Shown: positions 8,118 through 16,407, numbered from the stretch's first letter. The stretch: 41,930 nt of DNA from an uncultured Ruminococcus sp. (GCA_902781565.1 CACZJT010000012.1:1-41930), one strand, 5' to 3'. Notes: generated from the sequence alone by a model not told the origin. Made by a program: numbers and translations.

Positions 8118-8492
8118 ATGGACAAGCTGAATAACAACAGCCCGTCTGCGGCATACCAGACAGGCAGACTCATGGCGGTATACGCGATGATACAGAACGC
8201 CGCTCTCGGAGATGTCGGCGCAGGAGTCGTTGAACGCTATTATACAAGTGCGTGCAGCTCGCCTGCACTTGTCATGGGAAAGCTCGCTACTATGGCACAG
8301 TATCATCTTTCAAAGCTCAAAAGCGATAAGCCGGGAATGTATGTAACATACAACCGAATGCTTGAAGAAATATCGCTGAAAATAGGCGATTCTCTGCCCA
8401 AGACATTTACACTCGAACAGCAGTCAGAATTTGCACTCGGTTACTATTTTCAGAGATCGCAGGCATTTGAAAACAAGAAAACGGAGGGATAA
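8118..8492 (+). CDS. cas11c: Cas11c-like small subunit: free-standing C-terminal part of cas8c (csd1)
   Basis: 124 residues from ATG 8118, behind AGGAGG at 8101..8106. The protein (SAAYQTGRLMAVYAMIQNAA ... LVMGKLATMAQYHL ... LEQQSEFALGYYFQRSQAF) matches the C-terminal end of type I-C Cas8c/Csd1, ending in the conserved FALGYYxQR. Homology continues in frame upstream to about 8037 (CQILKAWLNRKYRK) and then stops; the large-subunit N-terminal part, cas5 and cas3 are gone. In type I-C systems this C-terminal part is normally also made separately from an internal start as Cas11c, and that ribosome site survives here. It is followed by cas7 after three bases. Confidence 0.82.
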   Translation: MDKLNNNSPSAAYQTGRLMAVYAMIQNAALGDVGAGVVERYYTSACSSPALVMGKLATMAQYHLSKLKSDKPGMYVTYNRMLEEISLKIGDSLPKTFTLEQQSEFALGYYFQRSQAFENKKTEG

Positions 8493-8495
8493 ATA

Positions 8496-9509
8496 ATGGC
8501 TATCGGAAACAGATATGAGTTTATGTTCTTTATTCAGTGTGTGAATGGCAATCCGAACGGAGACCCCGATATGGGCAACACACCCCGCATGGACCCCGAG
8601 GATATGCACGGATATATAACCGACGTGGCAATAAAGCGCCGCATACGCAACTATATCCAGACAGCGTTTGAAGGACAGGACGGCATGAGCATAATCATGC
8701 AGAACGCTACCAATATCAACAAATTTATCGCAAAGGCAAAAGAAAATGCAGGCGTTGATTTTGCCGCAAAGGACAAAGACAGCATCTACGCCGCAAGAAA
8801 AGAAGCCTGCTCGATGTTCTACGATGTTCGTACATTCGGGGCGGTGCTTTCCACGGGTCCTAATGCCGGACAGGTGCGCGGACCTGTACAGCTTACCTTT
8901 GCCAAGTCTATCGACCCGATACTTCCGCTTGATATTTCCATCACAAGAATGGCTGCTACTTTACCAAAGTCCGACAAAGCAAAAGATGAGGAAAAAACAG
9001 TTGCATACTATGAGGAAGTGGAGAAAAATACGCCGGAGGACGAACTGAGGACTATGGGCAGAAAGCAGTTCCTGCCTTACGGTCTTTACGAAGCAAGAGG
9101 ATTTATCAGCGCGAACCTCGCGGCGGAAACGGGCTTCGATGAAAGCGATCTCAAGGCACTGTTTGAAGCGATACTCAATATGTATGAGCATGACCGTTCG
9201 GCAAGCAAGGGTGAGATGTCCGTCATCTCCCCGCTTATCATCTTCAAGCACGTCGGGACCGATACCGATGAAACTCAGCGCAAAAGACAAGCGAAGCTCG
9301 GCTGCGCACCCGCACACAAGCTGTTTGAGCTGGTAGATATCGCCAAGAAAGAAAACATCGAACTGCCGAGAAGCTATCGTGATTATGATTGCAGCATAAA
9401 GCTCTCGGCTCTGCCCACAGGCGTCGAAGCCGGATTCCTTGACACGCCTTACGGAGAAATCAGCTGGGGTACTATTCCCGAAGACAATGACTGGCTGATT
9501 GCCAAGTAA
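8496..9509 (+). CDS. cas7: Type I-C Cas7 (Csd2) backbone subunit
   Basis: 337 residues, ATG behind ACGGAGGGATAA. Starts RYEFMFFIQCVNGNPNGDPD, the hallmark of Csd2/Cas7 of subtype I-C, with the VNGNPNGDPD loop, DVAIKRRIRNYI and a RGPVQLTFAKSIDPI strand. Cas7 subunits line the crRNA in Cascade. Length and frame look intact. Its usual partners Cas5c, full Cas8c and Cas3 are missing, so no complete interference complex can form from this locus alone. Confidence 0.95.
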   Translation: MAIGNRYEFMFFIQCVNGNPNGDPDMGNTPRMDPEDMHGYITDVAIKRRIRNYIQTAFEGQDGMSIIMQNATNINKFIAKAKENAGVDFAAKDKDSIYAARKEACSMFYDVRTFGAVLSTGPNAGQVRGPVQLTFAKSIDPILPLDISITRMAATLPKSDKAKDEEKTVAYYEEVEKNTPEDELRTMGRKQFLPYGLYEARGFISANLAAETGFDESDLKALFEAILNMYEHDRSASKGEMSVISPLIIFKHVGTDTDETQRKRQAKLGCAPAHKLFELVDIAKKENIELPRSYRDYDCSIKLSALPTGVEAGFLDTPYGEISWGTIPEDNDWLIAK

Positions 9510-9515
9510 GCTATG

Positions 9516-9557
9516 CGCAGACCCCTATCATGTCCGATCGCCCAAAGAGGTCTGCGC
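9516..9557. terminator. Hairpin after cas7
   Basis: Perfect 9-bp stem GCGCAGACC (9516..9524)/GGTCTGCGC (9549..9557), with CGAAAAAACG after it; the T-run is on the minus strand. Probably an attenuator or terminator between cas7 and the array leader. Bases 9558..9685 are AT-rich and may be the CRISPR leader. Confidence 0.5.
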
Positions 9558-9685
9558 CGAAAAAACGATATGACATTTCCTTTTTCCGGAAATATGTGAT
9601 CTTATTATGCTGCAAAACAGCATTGAATTGTATATATATCACGATACACTTCTATTTATATGCAATACCTTTGTGCGATTTTGCA

Positions 9686-9849
9686 GTCACCCCCCGCGTG
9701 GGGGTGTGAATTGAAACACCACAAAGGACGGTCATGTGTTTTATGTGCTGAGTCACCCCCCGCGTGGGGGTGTGAATTGAAACGCATAGCAGTCAGCGCA
9801 CCTGTCGTGAGCGCTGCGTCACCCCCACATGGGGAGGAGATATTTTCAC
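9686..9849 (+). CRISPR. Two-spacer type I-C CRISPR array between cas7 and cas4
   Basis: Two identical 32-base repeats (9686..9717 and 9752..9783), beginning GTCACCCCCCGCGTGGGGGT and ending GAATTGAAAC, of the I-C type. Two 34-base spacers (9718..9751 and 9784..9817). A degenerate terminal repeat (9818..9849) keeps the 5' half roughly but not the 3' half, marking the distal end. Type I-C arrays normally follow cas2; here the array sits inside the operon. Confidence 0.95.
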
Positions 9850-9883
9850 GCTTTTATTGTCTGATCGAAAGGAGGAAAATAAA

Positions 9884-10546
9884 TTGGAAGATGACAGATA
9901 TATCCCATTATCATATATTTCTCAGTTCAACTACTGCATAAGACGCGTGGGACTGCTTATGCTGGAACAGCAATGGAACGACAGCACCGATACTGTCAAA
10001 GGAACTGCGGAACATAAAAACGTTCATACCGTTGGAACTGAATTTCGTGACGGAAAGTATATCCTTACAGAGCATGAAGTATTCTCAAAGCAATTGGGGC
10101 TGATCGGAAAATGTGATGCGATAGAAGCTGTCCCTGACTCGAACGGAACTTGTCTGTCTCTGTTCGGCGATCAGCGATATTCTTTATATCCTATTGAGTA
10201 CAAGCACGGCAAGCTCAGAACTGAGGAAGAATACGAATTGCAGCTCTGTGCGCAGGCAATGTGCCTCGAAGAAATGTATTCCTCTAAAATAGCTTCCGGA
10301 GCCGTGTTCTATATCAACTCTCACAGGCGAAAGGAAGTCGCTTTTACCGAGAAAAAACGGCAAGGCGTGATCGAGACCGCCCTATCTCTGACACAAATGC
10401 TTGATAACAAACAAATTCCTCAAGCTGAAAGCTCTCCGAAATGTTCCCGCTGCTCATTAAAGGATATATGTATGCCCGATATTTCCTCTTCAATATCGGA
10501 CTATATGAAAAATATCAGAAAAGAGATAAGGAGGGACGATAAATGA
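9884..10546 (+). CDS. cas4: Type I-C Cas4 (RecB-like exonuclease with Fe-S cluster)
   Basis: 220 residues from TTG 9884, chosen because AAAGGAGG lies just before it; the protein then starts EDDRYIPLSYISQFNYCIRR as in other Cas4 proteins. The four cluster cysteines are visible: one in FNYC and three in CSRCSLKDIC. PD-(D/E)XK core: GLIGKCDAIE and YPIEYKHGK. Cas4 trims prespacers and selects PAM orientation together with Cas1-Cas2. Its stop overlaps the cas1 start (ATGA). Intact, although cas1 and cas2 are destroyed. Confidence 0.93.
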   Translation: MEDDRYIPLSYISQFNYCIRRVGLLMLEQQWNDSTDTVKGTAEHKNVHTVGTEFRDGKYILTEHEVFSKQLGLIGKCDAIEAVPDSNGTCLSLFGDQRYSLYPIEYKHGKLRTEEEYELQLCAQAMCLEEMYSSKIASGAVFYINSHRRKEVAFTEKKRQGVIETALSLTQMLDNKQIPQAESSPKCSRCSLKDICMPDISSSISDYMKNIRKEIRRDDK

Positions 10547-10581
10547 AGCATTTGCAAAACGTATTGTATATGGTTAATTGA
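10543..10581 (+). pseudogene. cas1: cas1, first 12 codons only
   Basis: ATG 10543 overlaps the cas4 stop and reads MKHLQNVLYMVN before a stop, matching the typical type I-C Cas1 start (MK-LLNTLYV). The rest is lost at the junction with the recombinase remnant. Confidence 0.75.
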
Positions 10582-10604
10582 ATTAGGGAAGTAATATTTT
10601 TCGG

Positions 10605-11846
10605 CTATTTCAAAGCACCGATTCCGAGGAAGTGAGCCTTGATTTTAGCCGATTTCATGCGGCTTTTGGGTATTCTCTCACCCTCAAACACTTCGATCTT
10701 ATCAATCAGTTCCCGCAACAAGTCGGGAGTAACCTCATTTACGCTCTCAATGTTTTCAACAACCGCCAAAAAATGATTAAATTTCTTTACAAACTGCTTT
10801 CGCTCATTTTCGCCACGATTCAGCATTTCTCGCTCGTCCAACAGTTCCACCTTTTCATCGGCGTACTTTTTGGAGAGATTTGCGAATACGTCCTGCGTAA
10901 TATCGCCCTTGACCTAATCCTCAAACAAACGCTGAATATACACCTCAATGTTTGCGATTCTCTCCGTGATCTCGGAGAGTCTTTTTTGTGCCTGCTTTGT
11001 ATTCGCCATGCTGTCGCTCTGAAACTTCTTCTGCATTTTCTTCACAAAAGCCTTCGGATTCGCTTTGTAATCCTCGACCAAGCTCTGAATCTCGGTAAGT
11101 ACCAGTGCAGTCAGCGTATCCTCACGAATATAATGTGAGGTGCATGACTTAATTGCTTTGCGATAACCAGAACAAACATAGCTGTTATTCGTATTTGCTC
11201 TTGTCCGCATGGAATACATCTTACAGCCACAATCGGCACATACCAAGTAACCGCTGAACAAAGGAATTTCCTCTATCTTCGCAACTCTTTTTCGCTGTGC
11301 CAGCCTCTCCTGCACACTCTCAAACGTGTCACGGTCAATGATCGCCTCGTGTGTGTTTCTGAACACCTTGTAGTCCTTCGGGTCATGGAAGATGATCTTC
11401 TTGCTTTTATAGGACAGCTTTTCCGTTCTGAAATTCACCGTATCTCCGCAGTATTCGGGTTTGGAGAGAATCATAACAACGGTCTGCGGTGACCAGAGAT
11501 AGGGGTTGACCTTTGCGGTGTTATCGTCCTTTATGCGACCGAAGTACGCCGTAGGAGAGAGAATCTGTTTACTTTCGAGGGTATGAGCGATCTTTGAAAT
11601 ACCGTAGCCTCCGAGATAAAGACTGAAAATCAGTTTCACCACATCCGCAGCCGGTTCGTCGATCAGCCAGATATGCTTGTCCTCTGCCGACTTTTTGTAG
11701 CCGTAGATTGCCCTGCTTGTCAAACGCTGTCCTGCGTTGCCCTTTTGCTGAATGACTGCCCTCTGCTTACGAGAGAGGTCACGGCAGTACCACTCGTTCA
11801 TGATGTTATGGAAAGGTAAAGCCATCAACGAAGATCTGGATTCCAT
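10605..11846 (-). pseudogene. Second large serine recombinase, broken
   Basis: Reads from about 11822 (LPFHNIMNEWYCRDLSRKQR), through the recombinase domain (AIYGYKKSAEDKHIWLIDEP), a zinc ribbon (CADCGCKMYS ... CSGYRKAIKSC) and coiled coil, to a stop at 10605. The resolvase domain with the catalytic serine is missing, and an in-frame TAG interrupts it at 10914..10916; reading continues in the same frame to the C-terminal end. The remnant lies exactly between the cas1 and cas2 stubs, on the opposite strand. It resembles TnpX/CcrAB-like recombinases, and cannot be active. Confidence 0.9.
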
Positions 11847-11940
11847 CAGAATATATCACCTGGGAAGCAAGTGGGATAATAAGATAGAAAAAATCGGAGC
11901 TGAAAAGGGCTTTTCACAGGATCAGCCTCTTATACTGTAA
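11824..11940 (+). pseudogene. cas2: cas2, C-terminal 38 codons
   Basis: Plus-strand frame ending at TAA 11940 reads LDSIRIYHLGSKW ... KIEKIGAEKGFSQDQPLIL, the typical end of type I-C Cas2 (DSLRFYRLG ... GAK ... GPLI). The 5' part is missing at the recombinase junction (about 11820). Confidence 0.82.
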
Positions 11941-11975
11941 TAACATATTTTTTCACCATTGTTCCAAAATGCCTA

Positions 11976-12004
11976 TTGATTTTCTCACTCAGAAATGGTA
12001 TAAT
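11976..12004 (+). promoter_or_regulatory. Sigma-A promoter of the Rpn gene
   Basis: TTGATT (11976..11981), 17-base spacer, TATAAT (11999..12004), 22 bases before the start codon. Confidence 0.8.
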
Positions 12005-12026
12005 ATATGTAAAGGAAGGTGACGGT

Positions 12027-12881
12027 ATGGACGTATTTCAAAGCATAAACCGAGATGCAAAGATCGTCAAACTAAAGCTGGACATAATCTTCAAGAAAGT
12101 GTTCGGCGACGAGAAGAACGAGGACATTATCGCGGCGTTCATATCTTCGCTGCTGGAGATACCACGCGAAAGCATAAAGAAGGTATACATCGAGAACGTT
12201 GAACTCCCGCCCGAACAGCTCGATCAGAAATTCAGCCGTCTTGACCTGAGACTCGACATCGACGGCAGGCTTGTTAATATCGAGATGCAGGTGAACCGTG
12301 AAACTGATTTCAACGAGCGCACGCTGTTTTACTGGTCGAAGCTTTATAGTGAGGAGCTAAAAGAGAGCGAACCCTACAGCACGCTCAAACAGACGATATG
12401 CATTAACATCATCAATTTCAACCAGTTCAGCTGTCCAGAATATCATTCGCACTTCAAGGTGTTGGAAACAGAACGCCACGAGGTGCTTTCGGAGAAATTC
12501 TCCATACATTTCTTCGAGCTTAAAAAGATAAAGTCGGCAGCAAAGAACAAGCCTATGGAGGACTGGCTGAACCTTATCAACGCGGAAACGGAGGGCGATC
12601 TTATGGATATTCAGAAATCAACGGAAATCCCCGAAGTACAGAAGACCATAGTAATGCTGCGTACTCTCAGCGCCGACGAAAAGACCCGTCAAGAAGCCCA
12701 TTACCGCGAAAAGCGCCTGCATGACGAAGCAAGCGCTTTGAGTAGCGCAAGGGCGGAAGGTTTGGCAGAAGGCAGAGCAGAAGGCAGAGCAGAGGGCAGA
12801 GCTGACCGAGACAACGAGCTCATCGAAAAATGGCGCAAAAAGGGCTACTCCGACGAGCAGATCAAAGAATTACTGTCATGA
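12027..12881 (+). CDS. Rpn-family PD-(D/E)XK nuclease (putative transposase)
   Basis: 284 residues from ATG 12027 (AAGGAAGGTGACGGT before it). N-terminal KLKLDIIFKKVFGDEKNEDII is the signature of the Rpn/YhgA-like family; the nuclease core shows SRLDLRLDIDGRLVNIEMQV (Asp, then Glu-x-Gln). The C-terminal third has a helical segment, four AEGR-type repeats and DRDNELIEKWRKKGYSDEQI. Rpn proteins are DNA nucleases linked to recombination and phage defence. Immediately after it the tail is duplicated as a separate small ORF. Confidence 0.93.
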   Translation: MDVFQSINRDAKIVKLKLDIIFKKVFGDEKNEDIIAAFISSLLEIPRESIKKVYIENVELPPEQLDQKFSRLDLRLDIDGRLVNIEMQVNRETDFNERTLFYWSKLYSEELKESEPYSTLKQTICINIINFNQFSCPEYHSHFKVLETERHEVLSEKFSIHFFELKKIKSAAKNKPMEDWLNLINAETEGDLMDIQKSTEIPEVQKTIVMLRTLSADEKTRQEAHYREKRLHDEASALSSARAEGLAEGRAEGRAEGRADRDNELIEKWRKKGYSDEQIKELLS

Positions 12882-13120
12882 CACAGCCCAATAAGACCAT
12901 AGTAATGCTGCGCACTCTCAGCGCCGACGAAAAGACCAAGCAGGAAACCTACTACCGTGAGAAGCGCTTGCATGACGAAGCAAGCGCTTTGAGCAGCGCA
13001 AGGGAGGAAGGTCTAGCAGAAGGAAGAGCAGAGGGCAGAGCTGACCGAGACAACGAGCTCATCGAGAAATGGCGCAAAAAAAGCTATACCGACGAGCAGA
13101 TCAAGGAACTGCTGTCATGA
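12642..13120 (+). repeat. Tandem duplication of the rpn 3' end
   Basis: Copy 1 is 12642..12881 (240 bases) and copy 2 is 12893..13120 (228 bases). They are very similar; copy 2 lacks one 12-base AEGR unit and differs mainly by silent or conservative changes, suggesting selection for the protein. Confidence 0.95.
12878..13120 (+). CDS. Stand-alone Rpn C-terminal domain, 80 aa (possible RpnS-like antitoxin)
   Basis: ATG 12878 overlaps the rpn stop (ATGA), giving MTQPNKTIVMLRTLSADEKT and a complete copy of the Rpn tail, ending EQIKELLS like the full protein. No strong ribosome site, so translation is likely coupled to rpn. In some Rpn nucleases a short form of the C-terminal domain made from an internal start binds and restrains the full-length toxin; this ORF could be a duplicated, independent version of such a product. 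That role is inference. Confidence 0.65.
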   Translation: MTQPNKTIVMLRTLSADEKTKQETYYREKRLHDEASALSSAREEGLAEGRAEGRADRDNELIEKWRKKSYTDEQIKELLS

Positions 13121-13171
13121 CAAATAATTAATATGACCAATTAATTTGACTCATTATAATATCAGAAATCA

Positions 13172-13202
13172 ACGCCATGTAGGAAACTCCCCTGCATGGC
13201 GT
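13172..13202. terminator. Hairpin 1 after the Rpn genes
   Basis: 12-bp stem ACGCCATGTAGG (13172..13183)/CCTGCATGGCGT (13191..13202) with one wobble, then CTTTGTCT; weak T-run. Related in sequence to the hairpins at 13265 and 16491. Confidence 0.5.
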
Positions 13203-13264
13203 CTTTGTCTATTTAAGATCATCCGGAAAGACAGTTGATCTATACTGACAGCTCGTAAAACATC

Positions 13265-13306
13265 ATGCCGTGCAGGAACACTTAGTTCCTGCACGGCATC
13301 TTTTTA
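13265..13306. terminator. Strong bidirectional terminator between rpn and dprA-like genes
   Basis: Perfect 15-bp stem ATGCCGTGCAGGAAC (13265..13279)/GTTCCTGCACGGCAT (13285..13299) then CTTTTTA. Serves the plus-strand Rpn unit and, less well, the minus-strand recQ-dprA unit. The rest of 13121..13396 holds no gene. Confidence 0.85.
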
Positions 13307-13396
13307 TAACACGGTTATTAAAGAAACGAACACAATTAAGTCCGAAGCGGTAAAAAAGCCAAAAAGGAATAGGAGAAGATACTCGAAAAGCCAAGT

Positions 13397-14338
13397 CTAA
13401 TCGAAGAATGAAATCTGAACAAATTCCTCCTGCTTCCTGGAAAGTTCCGGCACTTCACCATTCCAGTCTTCAGTTATCGGAACCGCACCAAGCTTGATAA
13501 GCTCCTGATTGCCGCGATAATCCTTGTTATCCCAGCATAATTCGGGACATATCTCATGTTTAAGGCAATCGGCGGCACCCGACCATGTTCCGCCTTTTTT
13601 GTAATCGGAATGTACAACGACTGTCGCTTCGGACTGTGCGTAGATGTACCGATTCCGCATCATCGCGGTCGCAGCCGTAAAACTCGTATCGGGAGAGACC
13701 GCCGACAATAGAAGAACTCTGCCGTTCTGTATCGCTTTGATAGTATCACTGCTACGAATGCGTTTTACCATCGAGTCCGCAAGATAGGCAATATACGCGC
13801 ACCCATTTTTCAAAGAAGCGTCGCCCGCTATCGTATCAATACCTTTTGCCCCTCCCGAAACGACCGAATATCCCAGCTTGTTTATCGTACCTGCGACCTT
13901 TTCCGTAAATCGACGGTCGTTTTCATCTGCTCCGCGGGAACCGACAAAACCGATCGTTTTAGTTTTGGCAAGCGAAAGATCGCCGGCATAATAAAACAGC
14001 GGGGGGCAGCTTTTCCCCAGACGATATTTCAGCATTTTTGGATATGCCGCGTCTGCACGGGTAACAACATAGATTCCCATGCTGTTGTATTTTTCCAGTT
14101 CGAACGTAATATTCGCACCTTGTCTTAACAGCCCGCGTATCCGCTGTGTTTCTTCCTTTCCGATTTTCAGGTCAAGAAACTCACTGTCGGAAAGATCGGG
14201 CAGTGCCTTGGGTTCAAGGTCGGCTTGGAGCAGGGTGTCGGCAAGCCCTGACCATTCTGACGGAGTCAACGGCTTGCAGTCTGTATCGGATGATAAGTGA
14301 CTGCAAAGCATGATTATTACTTCGGAATTATGATTCAT
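13397..14338 (-). CDS. DprA/Smf-like protein, 313 aa
   Basis: ATG 14338 overlaps the stop of the upstream recQ-PRTase gene by one base (TAATG), so the two are coupled. The Rossmann-type DprA core is visible: GFVGSRGADENDRRF near residue 130 and YSVVSGGAKGIDTIAGDASL near 160. DprA proteins bind single-stranded DNA and load RecA; this one has a divergent N-terminal region and lacks a clear C-terminal DprA winged helix. In a mobile element next to a helicase it is more likely part of a DNA-sensing or defence module than of natural competence. That is inference. Confidence 0.85.
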   Translation of the reverse strand: MNHNSEVIIMLCSHLSSDTDCKPLTPSEWSGLADTLLQADLEPKALPDLSDSEFLDLKIGKEETQRIRGLLRQGANITFELEKYNSMGIYVVTRADAAYPKMLKYRLGKSCPPLFYYAGDLSLAKTKTIGFVGSRGADENDRRFTEKVAGTINKLGYSVVSGGAKGIDTIAGDASLKNGCAYIAYLADSMVKRIRSSDTIKAIQNGRVLLLSAVSPDTSFTAATAMMRNRYIYAQSEATVVVHSDYKKGGTWSGAADCLKHEICPELCWDNKDYRGNQELIKLGAVPITEDWNGEVPELSRKQEEFVQISFFD

Positions 14339-16407
14339 TACTGATTACTCCTGTTCTCTGAACTGTCAGCAAGCGCAAACGGAAAAACAAACTCACAGCC
14401 TGACTGTGTCAGTCTGTATCCGCATACCGTCAAAGTCCAGCCCGAATCGACAATATCATCAACAAGGATAATGCGTTTAGGAACATCACTCGTTCCCGAA
14501 ACCACAGAAAAAGAATCCCAGGCGTTTCGGCACTGATAATTGCTGTTTTCCATATCCTTCTGCTGTCGGGTACCTTGCTTCTGAAGCAGCTGCACAAACG
14601 GCAGCCCCAGCTTGTCTGCTAAAGCCATCGTAAGATCCGCAACAATAGAACTGCGAAGAGACGGCACGCAAGTGAGCGCATCGATATCATTTTTTCTCAC
14701 AACATCTCTCAGGATACTTACAGACTTTACTATAAGTTCCTCGCAGAAGCCATTCGGCGTTCCGTATTTCCCTTGTTTGACCATCATCCCGTAACCGGGA
14801 TCGCCGTATTTGGAAAGACATAAGCCCTCCTGATTCGGGTGATCTATTATGCAGCTTCCTGTAAACTCCTTGTTTGGAAACCTTTTCCGAGGCTCAATAC
14901 TAATGATAAGCCGTTCCAGATACTTCTGCGTCAGCTGTAATACAGCGTCATCAGGGTGTTCGGGATACTCTGCATAACCAAGACAGTTCCTGCATATTCC
15001 GCACCTGTCTGTAGTGGGGTCGTCAAGACAGTTTACAATAAAGCGGCTCAGACATTCTTTTGTATGTATAAATTCCCGCATCTTTTGCTGCTCATGTTTT
15101 CGGATGTCCTTGATCTGCTCATAATGTTCACGGTTATAGCGGAACGGATGAAGCGTCGGAAAGTATTTCGTACCTTCCTTATATATCATCTCCTCATTCC
15201 GCAGAAACATCAGCGCTTTTTCCACACGATTTCTGCGGCAGTTCACATATATTTCGATCTGTGAAGCAGAAATGCCGTTCTCGGAATGAGCTCTTATTAC
15301 ATCATAAACCGAACGTGCCTCATATTCGCTCGGGAATGCAGTATCAATAAAATAATCCTGTATAGTGCAGTCTTCCTCGCCGCACATCAAAAATGTATAC
15401 GCACGTTCAATATTTCTTCCGGCACGTCCGATCTGCTGATAATACGCAACGATATTCAAAGGCTGCTGATAGTGTATGATAAATGCGATATTCCCCTTAT
15501 CATAGCCCATTCCCAGCTTCACGGTCGCCACGAGGACTTTTAGCCTGTCATCGCGCAGAGCTTGTTCCGCGGCTTCCGTTTCCGCAGACTCCATACCTGA
15601 ATGATATGCCTTCGCATTTATACCGTTTTCCTGAAGAAATGCCGCAAGTTTATCACAATCTCTCTGCGTAAGACAATAGATAATACCGCTTCCCGGCAGA
15701 TTCGGGATATTATGCAGCATCCATGCGTATCGCTCCGCAGGCGTCGGAAGGAGAAGTATCTGTATCGAGAGCGAGCGGCGCATCAGACTGCCTCGTGATA
15801 CATACACATTTTCACCCAGCTGATGTTTCAGATCTTCGATAACACGATCATTTGCGGTAGCTGTCGTTCCCAGTACAGAAACTGTCTGCGGCAGTTTACG
15901 AATAACGCGATAAAGCCGGGTGTATTCAAGTCTGAAATCATGTCCCCAGTCAGAAATACAGTGTGCCTCATCAACAACGAACAAGCCGATCGGAATTGAA
16001 GGAAGCGCCGATCGAACAGAATCTGAAAAGAGCGTTTCAGGTGTAATGAAAACCAGATCACATCGCCCGCTTTTAATCTTTTCAAGATCATCGGCACGGT
16101 TCTCTTTTGTAGAACTGTTAAGTACCACACTGTGCAGTCCAAATGCCGCGGCTGCCTGTAATTGATTTTCCATAAGCGCCAGTAACGGGCTGACAACGAA
16201 TGTTGCACCATGTCCACTGTCACGCAAAATTTTGGTACATACAAAGTAAACCAAACTTTTACCCCACCCGGTTTTCTGAACAACCAGAGACCTATGATGA
16301 GTCAAAGTCGATTCGATAGCTTCGTACTGTCCTTCACGAAATTCGGCTTTCTCGCCATAAACTGCACGAATTATCTCAATTGCCTTTGAATACAAATCCG
16401 AACGCAT
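14338..16407 (-). CDS. RecQ-type helicase fused to a phosphoribosyltransferase domain, 689 aa
   Basis: ATG 16407 is chosen because GGGGAGG lies six bases before it. Helicase part: FREGQ at 23-27, Walker A QKTGWGKS (Lys50), VVDEAHCISDWGHDFR box, GTTATAND, then motifs IIYCLTQRDCDKLA, KAYHSGM, VATVKLGMGYDKG and QQIGRAGR. A Cys cluster (CGICRNC) follows as in RecQ-Ct zinc domains. The last 170 residues form a PRTase-like domain with RIILVDDIVDSGWTLT, the PRPP-binding motif. RecQ unwinds DNA 3' to 5'. The fusion to a PRTase and coupling to dprA suggest a dedicated defence or recombination module. Confidence 0.92.
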   Translation of the reverse strand: MRSDLYSKAIEIIRAVYGEKAEFREGQYEAIESTLTHHRSLVVQKTGWGKSLVYFVCTKILRDSGHGATFVVSPLLALMENQLQAAAAFGLHSVVLNSSTKENRADDLEKIKSGRCDLVFITPETLFSDSVRSALPSIPIGLFVVDEAHCISDWGHDFRLEYTRLYRVIRKLPQTVSVLGTTATANDRVIEDLKHQLGENVYVSRGSLMRRSLSIQILLLPTPAERYAWMLHNIPNLPGSGIIYCLTQRDCDKLAAFLQENGINAKAYHSGMESAETEAAEQALRDDRLKVLVATVKLGMGYDKGNIAFIIHYQQPLNIVAYYQQIGRAGRNIERAYTFLMCGEEDCTIQDYFIDTAFPSEYEARSVYDVIRAHSENGISASQIEIYVNCRRNRVEKALMFLRNEEMIYKEGTKYFPTLHPFRYNREHYEQIKDIRKHEQQKMREFIHTKECLSRFIVNCLDDPTTDRCGICRNCLGYAEYPEHPDDAVLQLTQKYLERLIISIEPRKRFPNKEFTGSCIIDHPNQEGLCLSKYGDPGYGMMVKQGKYGTPNGFCEELIVKSVSILRDVVRKNDIDALTCVPSLRSSIVADLTMALADKLGLPFVQLLQKQGTRQQKDMENSNYQCRNAWDSFSVVSGTSDVPKRIILVDDIVDSGWTLTVCGYRLTQSGCEFVFPFALADSSENRSNQ

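Noticed and set aside
8030-8173. N-terminal extension of the minus-strand gene at 7616
   Set aside because: Phe/Leu-rich segment antisense to cas8c, not protein-like.
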